The notes under the pieces were generated by a model, which saw nothing but the letters and a program-made list of their open reading frames with translations, had not been told where the DNA came from and ran no database searches. Below, piece after piece: positions 33,600 through 41,365 of a stretch of DNA of 64,000 nt (position 1 is its first letter; each line of letters starts with the position of its first letter). The translations under genes were made by a program, and so were the position numbers. The DNA is from Bog-473 sp036489775 (GTDB lineage Bacteria > Actinomycetota > Acidimicrobiia > Acidimicrobiales > RAAP-2): the NCBI GenBank assembly GCA_036489775.1, contig DASXFC010000008.1, positions 10,982 through 74,981 of the forward strand, written 5' to 3'.

Positions 33600-34841
33600 A
33601 TGTTCGAGAATGGCGAGACGTTACCCTCACCCTCCGTGGACGGATCCTGGTCTCCCCGGGCAATGATCGATCGCTGGGCCGCCAGCGGAGCCATGGCCCT
33701 GACCGGCCCCGTCACCACGCCACTGGGTCCACCCGAGGGTCTCGTCGCAACGGTGGCCGCCCTGGAAGGTCGATTCCCGGGCCTTGATGGTCTCGCCCTG
33801 CTAGGCGAACGGGCCGCACTACTCGGACTTGGCCGCCAGGGCACGGTGAGCTGTGGAGGCGGCTGCCGGCTGCTGCCATGTCATGACGGTTGGTTGGCGT
33901 TGTCGCTGGCCCGGCCCGAGGACCACGAGGTGGTGCCGGCCTGGCTCGAATGCGATCAGCTTCCCGCCGAAACCCGAGCAGAATGGGAGCGCATCGCCAC
34001 TTTGGTCTCCCAGCGTCGCGGCGCCGAGTTGGTCGAGCGTGGCTCCCTGCTCGGTTTGCCTGTTGCCATGTTGGGCGACGCGTTGGATCGCCCGCCCCTA
34101 CTGCGAACTCGCTGTGGGGCAGCCCCACCCCTGACCTCTTGGCAGGGCCTTCGGGTCATCGACTTGACCGCATTGTGGGCCGGTCCCCTCTGTGGCGACC
34201 TCCTGGCTGGAGCCGGGGCCTCGGTGATCAAGGTTGAGTCGACGCAGCGGCCCGATGGCGCTCGCCGGGGACCACCGGAATTCTTCGACCTGTTGAACGG
34301 CCGGAAGCAGTCCGTCGCGCTGGACTTCAGAGATCCCGAGGGCCTGCAGACACTCCATCGGCTCGTACGTTCCGCCCACATCGTGCTCGAGTCGTCGCGC
34401 TCTCGAGCCCTCGAACAACTCGGTCTGCGGGCTGCCGATGTGATCGCAGAGGGACGACCCCGACTCTGGGTGTCCATCACTGGTTACGGGCGGAACGGAC
34501 CACAGGCCAATCGAGTCGCCTTCGGCGATGACGCGGCCGTCTCCGGGGGTCTGGTGGTTCGTTACGACGATCAACCTCACTTCTGTGCCGACGCCGTGGC
34601 CGACCCTCTAAGCGGCCTGACTGCAGCCCACGCCTGCCTCGACGCACTAGCCGAGGGGGGTCGATGGGTGCTCGATGTGGCCATGGCCGCGGTTGCCCGA
34701 GTTCATGGGGGTCCGATGCTCGAGGCCCCTGGCGACATTGATGTCGCTCCACCACGCTCCCGTCAGCTCACCAGCCGGGCTCAAGCACTCGGTGCCGCCA
34801 CCGCCCGGATCGTGGCCGACCTGGAAACCTCGGGACCCTAG
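33600..34841 (+). CDS. CaiB/BaiF-type (family III) CoA transferase, permuted layout
   Basis: This 413-aa protein has the canonical family III N-terminal segment only from about residue 180 on: WQGLRVIDLTALWAGPLCGDLLAGAGASVIKVES, then PEFFDLLNGRKQSVALDF, VSITGYGRNGP and SGLTAAHACLDAL. Residues 1-170 (MALTGPVTTPLGPPE, GGGCRLLPCHDGWLALSLARPEDHEVV) resemble the late part of a CaiB subunit. This order fits a known actinobacterial CoA-transferase type or a circular permutation. ATG 33600 is used; ATG 33663 is an alternative, and the frame open to 33414 overlaps the divergent crotonase. Confidence 0.8.
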   Translation: MFENGETLPSPSVDGSWSPRAMIDRWAASGAMALTGPVTTPLGPPEGLVATVAALEGRFPGLDGLALLGERAALLGLGRQGTVSCGGGCRLLPCHDGWLALSLARPEDHEVVPAWLECDQLPAETRAEWERIATLVSQRRGAELVERGSLLGLPVAMLGDALDRPPLLRTRCGAAPPLTSWQGLRVIDLTALWAGPLCGDLLAGAGASVIKVESTQRPDGARRGPPEFFDLLNGRKQSVALDFRDPEGLQTLHRLVRSAHIVLESSRSRALEQLGLRAADVIAEGRPRLWVSITGYGRNGPQANRVAFGDDAAVSGGLVVRYDDQPHFCADAVADPLSGLTAAHACLDALAEGGRWVLDVAMAAVARVHGGPMLEAPGDIDVAPPRSRQLTSRAQALGAATARIVADLETSGP

Positions 34842-34886
34842 GCCGCAATTCGCTCGGGCCGGTCCCCGGTGTGCTCATGTACTGAC

Positions 34887-35768
34887 ATGGCAAACCCACC
34901 GGAGTTCTGGCTCTTCCAGCCCCAGCTGCGGCTCACCATGGTGCAGCTGGTCGAACGGGCCGTGGCCGCCGAAGCGGCCGGATTCGCCGGCATGGCCGGC
35001 ATGGATCACCTGGCGCCGCCGGGGGCCGAGACCATGCCCATGTTCGAATCGATGACGACCAACGCCTGGTTGGCCGCGAGGACCAGCGATCTGCGCGTGG
35101 GTGCACTCGTGCTGTGCGATGGCTTCCGCCACCCCGCCGTTCTGGCTCGCGAAGCCGTGACGATTGACCATGCTTCCGGAGGGCGTTTCGAACTTGGGAT
35201 CGGTTGGGGTTCGGTGCCCACCGAGTTCGAGACCTTTGGCTTTGGTTGGCCCAATGCGGGAGCCCGATTCAGTCGGCTCAAGGAGTCCCTCGAGATCATC
35301 ACCTCTCTCTGGCGCGGCGAGACCATCGACTACGAAGGCGAGTACTTCACTCTGCGAGGGGCGCAGCAGCGACCACTGCCACTGCACAAGATTCCGATCG
35401 TGATCGGCGGAGCCGGACCCCGTACCATGGGCTTGGTGGCCGCTTACGCCGATTGGTGGAACCTCCACATCGGGATTCTCGACAAGTACGAGGAAATGCG
35501 ATCACGGGCCGGATCGGCCCGCTGTTCGGTGCAGGTACAACTCGCTTTGGTACCGCCCAACGGTGACCGGGCCCAGATCGAGGAGACGGCCCGTCGACGG
35601 TTTGGTCCGGGGCCTGTCGTCGGAACTGCTCCGGAACATGTGGAGTACCTGCGTGGGCTGGTCGATCAGGGCTTTGAGCGGGTGTACGTCTGGTTCACCG
35701 ACTTCGCCCAGCCCGAGACCCTGGAGGAGTTCGGGCACACGGTGCTCGAGGAGATCTGGACCAGCTGA
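34887..35768 (+). CDS. LLM-class F420-dependent oxidoreductase
   Basis: This 293-aa luciferase-like monooxygenase fold protein has VERAVAAEAAGFAGMAGMDH near residue 17, RVGALVLCDGFRHPAVLAREAVTIDHASGGRFELGIGWG (the segment that cradles the flavin), EYFTLRGAQQRPLPLHKIPIVIGG and TVLEEIW at the end. In actinobacteria such proteins usually use coenzyme F420. The ATG at 34887 (MANPPEFW) is chosen over the 34869 frame start. It follows the CoA transferase by 45 bp. Confidence 0.87.
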   Translation: MANPPEFWLFQPQLRLTMVQLVERAVAAEAAGFAGMAGMDHLAPPGAETMPMFESMTTNAWLAARTSDLRVGALVLCDGFRHPAVLAREAVTIDHASGGRFELGIGWGSVPTEFETFGFGWPNAGARFSRLKESLEIITSLWRGETIDYEGEYFTLRGAQQRPLPLHKIPIVIGGAGPRTMGLVAAYADWWNLHIGILDKYEEMRSRAGSARCSVQVQLALVPPNGDRAQIEETARRRFGPGPVVGTAPEHVEYLRGLVDQGFERVYVWFTDFAQPETLEEFGHTVLEEIWTS

Positions 35769-35794
35769 GGATCACCTCCGTAGGTGCGCGATCC
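35769..35794 (+). terminator. Hairpin after the LLM gene, possible terminator
   Basis: Directly after the stop codon, GGATC-ACCT-CCGT-AGGT-(GCGC)-GATCC can fold into a bulged hairpin of nine base pairs. It has no T-run, so termination is only suggested. Confidence 0.3.
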
Positions 35795-35850
35795 AAACGA
35801 ATAGTGTCTGAACAGCGCTTTCGCTGGGGAAACGCTCATTTCTCCATTGG

Positions 35851-35868
35851 GTGACGTCGTTGCCATTG
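35851..35868 (+). promoter_or_regulatory. Putative operator, site 2 (upstream of SDR)
   Basis: GTGACGTCGTTGCCAT keeps the TGACGTCG half of the recurrent motif but diverges in the right half. It lies 21 bp before the SDR ATG, partly overlapping the region expected for the promoter. Confidence 0.4.
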
Positions 35869-35888
35869 CTGGATCAGGGAGGGTTGGC

Positions 35889-36644
35889 ATGCGAACGGTT
35901 GTGGTGGGCGCCTCGAGCGGCTTGGGACGCTGCATCGGGGTCGGGCTGGGACAGCGCGGTGCACGGACGGCACTGCTGGCCCGTCGCGCCGAGCGGCTCC
36001 AAGGCGCCGCCATCGAGGCCGGTCCTGCCTCAGCAGCCATCGCCTGCGACGTCACCGATCCGGAGTCGTGTGGGACGGCCATTGCCGCGGCCGTCGAGCA
36101 TCTGGGCGGCATCGATGCCCTGGTCTATGCGCCTGCCATCGGGCCGTTGGCCAGTCTGGTGGACACCGATGCCGAGACGTGGCGACGGGTCTTCGATACC
36201 AACGTGATCGGCGCTGCCCTGATCACGACTGCCGCCATACCCCATCTGTCGGCAAGCAACGGCGTGGCCATTTACCTCTCCTCGGTGAGTGCCTCCCTCA
36301 CGCCACCCTGGCCTGGTCTCGGTGCCTACGCGGTGAGCAAGGCCGCGCTGGACAAGCTGGTCGAGGCCTGGCGCGCCGAGCACCCCTCGGTCGGGTTCAC
36401 CCGTTTGATCGTTGGCGACTGCGTCGGTGGCGAGGGTGACTCGATGACCGAGTTCGCCAACGCCTGGGACCAGGCTCGCGCTGGTGCGTACTACCAGCAG
36501 TGGCTGGATCGGAAGTATCTGAGCGACACCCTTATCGAGGTCGACGAGCTCGTAACCATCGTCGACTCAGTCATCCGTCACGGGAGCAGCCTCAGCCTCC
36601 ATTCGGTCACCGTCGCACCTCGGACCATCACCGCTCCGGCGTAG
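35889..36644 (+). CDS. Short-chain dehydrogenase/reductase
   Basis: This 251-aa SDR starts MRTVVVGASSGLGRCIGVGL with the cofactor loop; the NNAG motif is replaced by VYAPAIGPL, the catalytic Ser lies in YLSSVSASLTPPW and YAVSK is the YxxxK pair. A GGGAGGG ribosome site precedes the ATG; the frame open to 35847 includes the operator-like site and is not used. It starts the operon that continues with the DUF427-thioesterase and DUF427 genes. Confidence 0.87.
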   Translation: MRTVVVGASSGLGRCIGVGLGQRGARTALLARRAERLQGAAIEAGPASAAIACDVTDPESCGTAIAAAVEHLGGIDALVYAPAIGPLASLVDTDAETWRRVFDTNVIGAALITTAAIPHLSASNGVAIYLSSVSASLTPPWPGLGAYAVSKAALDKLVEAWRAEHPSVGFTRLIVGDCVGGEGDSMTEFANAWDQARAGAYYQQWLDRKYLSDTLIEVDELVTIVDSVIRHGSSLSLHSVTVAPRTITAPA

Positions 36645-36665
36645 ACGCCCGGTGCAACAGGACAC

Positions 36666-37895
36666 GTGACGGTGGAAAGGTATCCCTACCAGGCCACAGC
36701 CTGGTTGGGTGATGTGCAGCTGGCCCGATCGGACGGCTGCCTCTGGCACGATGAGTTGGGACAGCCAGCCGAACTGTTCTTTCCGGTGGCCGACATCGAT
36801 TTCTCGTCGTTGAAGACTGACGGCGCGTCCGGACATCACCCTCGATACGGGGAGACGGTCTCATGGAGCGGCTCTGGTCCCGGCCAGCAAGGTCTGTTGG
36901 CCGTGATCGTGGCCCCACCGAATCCGTCCATCGTGCTGAAGGACCACGGCACCTTCGATCCCGGCTGCGTGCGGATCGAGGTGGTCGATCGCGCTCCCGG
37001 GGTCGAACCGCGGGACGTCAATGTGAAGAGCTTTCCGACCTGGGGTGATGCCACCCATCTCATCGAGGTGATGGACGTACAGCCCACCGGGTCTCTCCGG
37101 TTCACCGGCTTGGCCCGGACCGACGGTTACCGACCCGTCGTCGAGGGTAGCCAGATGCTGGGCCAGGCCATCGTGGCCGCCCTTCGACACGCACCGAATC
37201 GTCGCGTGGTGTCGGCCCACATGGCGTTCTTGCGAGCCGCCGACGCCGCCCGTCCGCTGCTTATCCAGCTCGAAGAACTCAGTGCCGGTCGATCCTTCAC
37301 TGGTCTGGCCGCCCGCGCGCTCCAAGATGAGCGTTTTTGTGCGGCCGGCACCGTCTTGCTCCGATCGGCCGCGCCGGATCTGATTCGGCACGCCGTCGAT
37401 CCACCGGACGTGCCGGGTCCGTACGAATGCGTCCCGCTGGATATGGGTGTCACCGGTCGCGACATTCGTGTGCGTGAAGCCGCCTATGCCAGTGGGCCCG
37501 ATGCTCCCGTCGGGCCCCCACAGATCGACGCCTGGGTGCGCTTCCGCCAGGTGCCCGACGACGAGGCCATCCACGTGGGGCTTATGGCGCAGTTCACCGG
37601 TCACATGTCCATCGCGGCGGCCTTGCGACCTCATGCCGGGATTGGGCAGTCGGAAGCTCATCGCGCCTTGTCGATGGGTATCAACGCCATCTCCTTGAGC
37701 GTGCACGGCGAGATCAGGGCTGACCAATGGCTCCTTTACCGGCACCTCTCCACGTCGGCCGGAGACGGCATGACCCACTCCGAGTGCCGGGTACACGACG
37801 AGCATGGCCAGCTGATGGCGTCGTTTAGTGTCGACGCCATGGTGCGGTCCTTCCCGCAAGAAGTGCAGACCCCTGACGCCCGGATGGCGATGTGA
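36666..37895 (+). CDS. DUF427-acyl-CoA thioesterase fusion
   Basis: This 409-aa protein has an N-terminal DUF427-like domain of about 100 residues (LARSDGCLWHDELGQPAELFFPVADIDF, GETVSWSGSG, FDPGCVRIEV), followed by a TesB-type double hot-dog thioesterase: VEGSQMLGQAIVAALRHAPNRRVVSAHMAFLRAADAARP is the first hot-dog, and DAWVRFRQVPDDEAIHVGLMAQFTGHMSIAAALRPHAG with SMGINAISLSVHGEI the second. It would hydrolyse acyl-CoAs. DUF427 domains are small beta folds of unknown binding function. The next gene starts in a GTGA overlap and encodes two more DUF427-like domains, so they may act as one complex. Confidence 0.82.
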   Translation: MTVERYPYQATAWLGDVQLARSDGCLWHDELGQPAELFFPVADIDFSSLKTDGASGHHPRYGETVSWSGSGPGQQGLLAVIVAPPNPSIVLKDHGTFDPGCVRIEVVDRAPGVEPRDVNVKSFPTWGDATHLIEVMDVQPTGSLRFTGLARTDGYRPVVEGSQMLGQAIVAALRHAPNRRVVSAHMAFLRAADAARPLLIQLEELSAGRSFTGLAARALQDERFCAAGTVLLRSAAPDLIRHAVDPPDVPGPYECVPLDMGVTGRDIRVREAAYASGPDAPVGPPQIDAWVRFRQVPDDEAIHVGLMAQFTGHMSIAAALRPHAGIGQSEAHRALSMGINAISLSVHGEIRADQWLLYRHLSTSAGDGMTHSECRVHDEHGQLMASFSVDAMVRSFPQEVQTPDARMAM

Positions 37896-38572
37896 GCCTT
37901 ACCACCGGACGAGGTCCGCTCAGCGAGCGCCCATCAGGCCGCTTCACCAGTGCTGTCCCACATCCTGTGGCCTACATCGAGCCCTTCCGCCGAAGAGTTC
38001 GGGCCATCAAGGACGGGCGGGAGGTGGTGGACAGTGAGAGGGTCCTCTTGGTCCACCGTCCCAGCCGGCCACCGGCCTACGCCTTTCCGGCGGATGACGT
38101 CGTCGCGCTCCCCACCGTCGATGAACCCGACACCCCCGGGTACGTGACCGTGGTGTGGGAGGTCGCCGATGCCTGGTTCGAAGAAGAAGAGGAGGTCTTC
38201 GGTCACCCGCGCAACCCGTACCACCGGGTCGACTGCCTCCGCTCGAACCGTCACCTTCGGGTGGAGGCTATGGGCCAGGTCCTGGTCGACACCAACACCA
38301 CCATGGCGGTGTATGAGACGGCACTGGAACCCCGTCTCTATGTCCATTCGGCCCTGGTGACCGGTGGCGTTCTCGAACCCAGCGAAACCAAGACGTACTG
38401 CCCTTACAAGGGAACGGCCAGTTATTGGTCGGCCCGCATCGGAAGCGAAGTCATCGCCGACGTCGCCTGGAGCTACCAGGACCCGTTGCCGGAATCGGCG
38501 TCACTGGCGGGCCTGCTCAGCTTCGAGGACACCCGCGTCACGGTCCAGCACGACTTGCCCAGCGAGGTCTGA
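37892..38572 (+). CDS. Tandem DUF427 protein
   Basis: This 226-aa protein carries two DUF427-like units: VRAIKDGREVVDSERVLLVHRPSRPPAYAFPADDV (about residues 30-70) and VEAMGQVLVDTNTTMAVYETALEPRLYVHSALVTGG followed by TYCPYKGTASYWS and DVAWSYQDPLPESASLAGLLSFE (about 125-215). The second has the complete CPYKG-x-[AS]-x-Y-W signature. The start is GTG overlapping the thioesterase stop. Molecular role is unknown; the pairing with a DUF427-thioesterase suggests an acyl-CoA-linked function. Confidence 0.83.
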   Translation: MSLTTGRGPLSERPSGRFTSAVPHPVAYIEPFRRRVRAIKDGREVVDSERVLLVHRPSRPPAYAFPADDVVALPTVDEPDTPGYVTVVWEVADAWFEEEEEVFGHPRNPYHRVDCLRSNRHLRVEAMGQVLVDTNTTMAVYETALEPRLYVHSALVTGGVLEPSETKTYCPYKGTASYWSARIGSEVIADVAWSYQDPLPESASLAGLLSFEDTRVTVQHDLPSEV

Positions 38573-38649
38573 CGCCCCTCAAATTGCTCGATTCGCGGCC
38601 GATAGTGTGGCCGCTGGCAGACCCAGGCGGCGCGAAGGGGACGTAACCA

Positions 38650-39480
38650 GTGCAGAGGTCGTTCGAAACACTTCTCTACGAGGAAGCGGACGGGATCGCC
38701 ACCGTGACCCTCAACCGTCCCGAGGTGCACAACTCGTTCGACCTGCGCATGCAGCGCGAGCTCAAAGAGGTGTGGACGTCGTTGCGTTGGAACGACGACA
38801 TCCGGGTCGTCATCTTGACCGGCGCCGGAAACGAGGCCTTCTGCACCGGGATCGACCGCCAGGAGGCGATCGAGGACAGCTACTTGGCCCGTGCAGTGCC
38901 GGACCCGATGCGGGCGGGCCCGGTCAGCACTCCCTTCATGTACAACGACCCTGGGCTCAACATCAATCCGAAGCAGAACGACTTGTGGAAACCGGTCATC
39001 GCCGCGGTGAACGGGATGGCGTGTGCCGGGGCGCTCTATCTGCTCGGTGAGAGCGACATCATCATCGCGGCCGAGCACGCCACCTTCTTCGACCCCCATG
39101 TCACCTACGGCATGGTGGCGGGATACGAATCGCTCCACCTCCTACAGAAGCTCCCGCTGGGTGAAACCCTGCGGGTCATGCTGATGGGAGCGCACGAGCG
39201 CATGTCGGCGGCCCGGGCTCATGAGCTCGGGTTGGTTTCCGAGGTGACACCGGCCGACGAACTGATGGAGCGGGCCCGGTGGGTGGCGCAGGCCATCGCC
39301 TCAGCTCCGGTGCACGCCATTCAGGGCACGCTGCGGGCGGTCTGGCTCTCCCATGAGCTGGCTCGGCGCGAGGCCTTGGCGCAGGTGTCGAACTTCGTCT
39401 CGCTCGGGACGCAATACGAGAACATCGCCGAGGGCCAGGCCGCCTTCAAAGGCGAACGCACCGATTGGCGATTGCGCTAG
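38650..39480 (+). CDS. Enoyl-CoA hydratase-family protein
   Basis: This 276-aa crotonase has ATVTLNRPEVHNSFDLRMQREL, the oxyanion segments TGAGNEAFCTGIDRQEA and AAVNGMACAGALYLLGESDIIIAA, and a C terminus FKGERTDWRLR. It is closely similar to the crotonase at 58084-58887 (shared NDLWKPVIAAVNGMAC-type block and HATFFDPHVTYGM), so the two are paralogues. In place of the two catalytic Glu of hydratases are Met/Gly-type residues around FFDPHVTYGM, so the reaction may differ from simple hydration. The start is GTG. Confidence 0.85.
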   Translation: MQRSFETLLYEEADGIATVTLNRPEVHNSFDLRMQRELKEVWTSLRWNDDIRVVILTGAGNEAFCTGIDRQEAIEDSYLARAVPDPMRAGPVSTPFMYNDPGLNINPKQNDLWKPVIAAVNGMACAGALYLLGESDIIIAAEHATFFDPHVTYGMVAGYESLHLLQKLPLGETLRVMLMGAHERMSAARAHELGLVSEVTPADELMERARWVAQAIASAPVHAIQGTLRAVWLSHELARREALAQVSNFVSLGTQYENIAEGQAAFKGERTDWRLR

Positions 39481-39506
39481 GTCAGCGGTACCCGACCGCC
39501 TTGTGA

Positions 39507-40415
39507 TCAGCTCTCCGCTCGCACCTTGTTCTTGACGGCTGGCACGATCGGGGGGGCCTCGCGCCAGTTGGGGATCCCGGAGTCCTCTTTGGCCACCGGG
39601 TAACGGTCCTCGTTGACCCAGGCCCAATGAGAGTGGTTGAGCTCGTGCAGGGTGAAGCACGCGTTCAGTGCGTTGTAGAAGCCCATGTTGTCGACGCTCT
39701 GGTTGACCGCCTCCTTGATCAACAAGGAAGTCACGGTCGGGAGTTCGGCGATTCGCCGTGCGAACTCGACGGTCCGATCACTCAGTTCGTCGGCCGGGAA
39801 GACCTTGCTCACCATGCCCAAACGATGAGCCTCATCGGCATCAACGGAGTCGCCGGTGAGCAGAAGCTCTTTGGCCCGGCGTGGGCCGAACTCCCAGGGA
39901 TGGGCGAAGTACTCGACGCCACACATGCCGAGGCGGGTTCCGACCACGTCAGCAAAGCGGGTGCCTTCGGCCGCCACGATGAGGTCGCACGCCCACAGCA
40001 GCATGAGCCCGGCGGCGTAGACGTCACCGTGCGCCTGGCCGATGGTGATCTTGCGGAGGTTGCGCCAGCGCCGGGTGTTCTCGAAGAAGTAGTGCCACTC
40101 CTGGAGCATCAGCGCCTCGGAGCCCTGCCGGGTCCCGCCGTTGATGGTCCGGGTGGGGTGTTGGTTGGGCCCCGGCCTCGATTCCTCCATCGAGACCTTG
40201 GACCCGAGGTCATGGCCCGCCGAGAACATCGGCCCGGTGCCGCCCAAGATGACGACTCTGACCTCGTCGTCGGCTTCGGCGGCCAGGAAGGCCTCGTGCA
40301 GCTCGACCAGTAGTCCCCGGTTCTGCGCGTTCCGCGCCTCGGGCCGATTGAGCATGATCCGAACGATCCTCCCGTCGTCGATCGGCTCGTACAGCACGAA
40401 CTTGTAGTCAGGCAC
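39507..40415 (-). CDS. Enoyl-CoA hydratase-family protein (about 300-aa type)
   Basis: This 302-aa crotonase starts at GTG 40415, five bases after GGAGG, which is a better start than the ATG at 40427. Core segments are IVRIMLNRPEARNAQNRGLL, GGTGPMFSAGHDLGSK and IGQAHGDVYAAGLMLLWACDLIVAAEG, then RLGMCGVEYFAHPWEFGPRRAKELLL. The long loop EESRPGPNQHPTRTINGGTR and the C-terminal extension NHSHWAWVNEDRYPVAKEDSGIPNW mark an actinobacterial subfamily. It converges with the crotonase at 38650 and is divergent from the TetR gene, sharing two operator-like sites. Confidence 0.86.
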   Translation of the reverse strand: MPDYKFVLYEPIDDGRIVRIMLNRPEARNAQNRGLLVELHEAFLAAEADDEVRVVILGGTGPMFSAGHDLGSKVSMEESRPGPNQHPTRTINGGTRQGSEALMLQEWHYFFENTRRWRNLRKITIGQAHGDVYAAGLMLLWACDLIVAAEGTRFADVVGTRLGMCGVEYFAHPWEFGPRRAKELLLTGDSVDADEAHRLGMVSKVFPADELSDRTVEFARRIAELPTVTSLLIKEAVNQSVDNMGFYNALNACFTLHELNHSHWAWVNEDRYPVAKEDSGIPNWREAPPIVPAVKNKVRAES

Positions 40416-40494
40416 AACGACCTCCAAATGGATCGGAACACGACAACGGCTTGGCGACCCTAGTAAGCACGGTCTGGTGCCGCTGGGGACGGTG

Positions 40495-40512
40495 TTTTAA
40501 CATCGACGTCAA
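40495..40512 (-). promoter_or_regulatory. Putative operator, site 3 (crotonase/TetR intergenic region)
   Basis: On the minus strand this reads TTGACGTCGATGTTAAAA, a full match to TTGACGTCGNNGTNRA. It lies about 80 bp before the crotonase start. Confidence 0.65.
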
Positions 40513-40597
40513 GATTAGAGTGATGGTCGCCCTCTCGGCAACGCACGCCGCACGAACCGGGGAGTTGGGTGCTGACGTACGATGGACTCTTGTTCGA

Positions 40598-40615
40598 TTA
40601 CGACGTCGATATCAA
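40598..40615 (-). promoter_or_regulatory. Putative operator, site 4 (upstream of TetR)
   Basis: On the minus strand this reads TTGATATCGACGTCGTAA. It keeps TTGA, TCG and GT of the motif but has TA for CG. It lies 54 bp before the TetR GTG, suggesting autoregulation. Confidence 0.5.
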
Positions 40616-40668
40616 TAACCTGACCACCGGCAGCATCTGACCGGGTGTCTGCGCAGAAGGAGGGACCC

Positions 40669-41340
40669 GTGTCCACGGCGCCGCTGGCCAGCGAGAAGCC
40701 CAGTGGTCCCCGGTCGCGCAAGGGTCAGGAGACCAGGGCTCGGCTTTTGGCCGCCGCCAAGGAGATCTTCGAGCGGGACGGCTTCCTCGACGCTCGGATC
40801 TCCGATATCGCCGAAGCGGCCGGTCTCTCGCACGGATCCTTCTACCACTACTTCGAATCCAAGGAAGAGGTCTTTCGGGAAGTCGCAGCCAAAGTCGACG
40901 AGCGGCTGACGGAACCGATGAATACGGTCATCCTCAACGCCGCCTCTCCGGCCAGCCCCTACGAACGCATCCGTGAAGGCATCCGCCTCAACCTCGAGAT
41001 CTACCGGGACGAAGCGCGCATCATGGGCGTCATCGAGCAGGTCTCCCGTTTCGACCCTGAGGTCGGAGCGGCGCGCTTCGAACGCCACCGTGCTTCCCTG
41101 ATGGCGGTCGCGGAGTCCATTCGAAGCCTGCAGCGCCATGGGCTGGTGGACGAGCGCATCGATGCCACCATTGCCGCCTCGGCCCTGGGGTCGATGACCT
41201 ATCGGTTCCCAGAAATGTGGTTCGTGCAGGGACTGATCGACTGCGAGTTCGAGGAGGGGGTCGAACAGTTGACCCTTCTCTTCGTACGCGCCCTCGGGCT
41301 CGACGAGCAGGGCGGTTCCTTGGCCGGACCTCAAGGCTGA
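40669..41340 (+). CDS. TetR-family regulator, candidate controller of the catabolic island
   Basis: This 223-aa protein starts at the GTG at 40669, five bases after AGGAGG; a frame GTG at 40645 is less likely. After a Pro/Lys-rich head, RKGQETRARLLAAAKEIFERDGF and ARISDIAEAAGLSHGSFYHYFESKEEVFREV form the TetR helix-turn-helix. The C-terminal domain resembles acyl-CoA-responsive TetR proteins, without a diagnostic residue. Two copies of the recurrent TTGACGTCG motif lie in its upstream region, and the same motif precedes five other units nearby, making it the best candidate for the regulator that binds them (inference). Confidence 0.88.
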   Translation: MSTAPLASEKPSGPRSRKGQETRARLLAAAKEIFERDGFLDARISDIAEAAGLSHGSFYHYFESKEEVFREVAAKVDERLTEPMNTVILNAASPASPYERIREGIRLNLEIYRDEARIMGVIEQVSRFDPEVGAARFERHRASLMAVAESIRSLQRHGLVDERIDATIAASALGSMTYRFPEMWFVQGLIDCEFEEGVEQLTLLFVRALGLDEQGGSLAGPQG

Positions 41341-41365
41341 CGGTCCCAGGAGGAACCGGCCCGCT

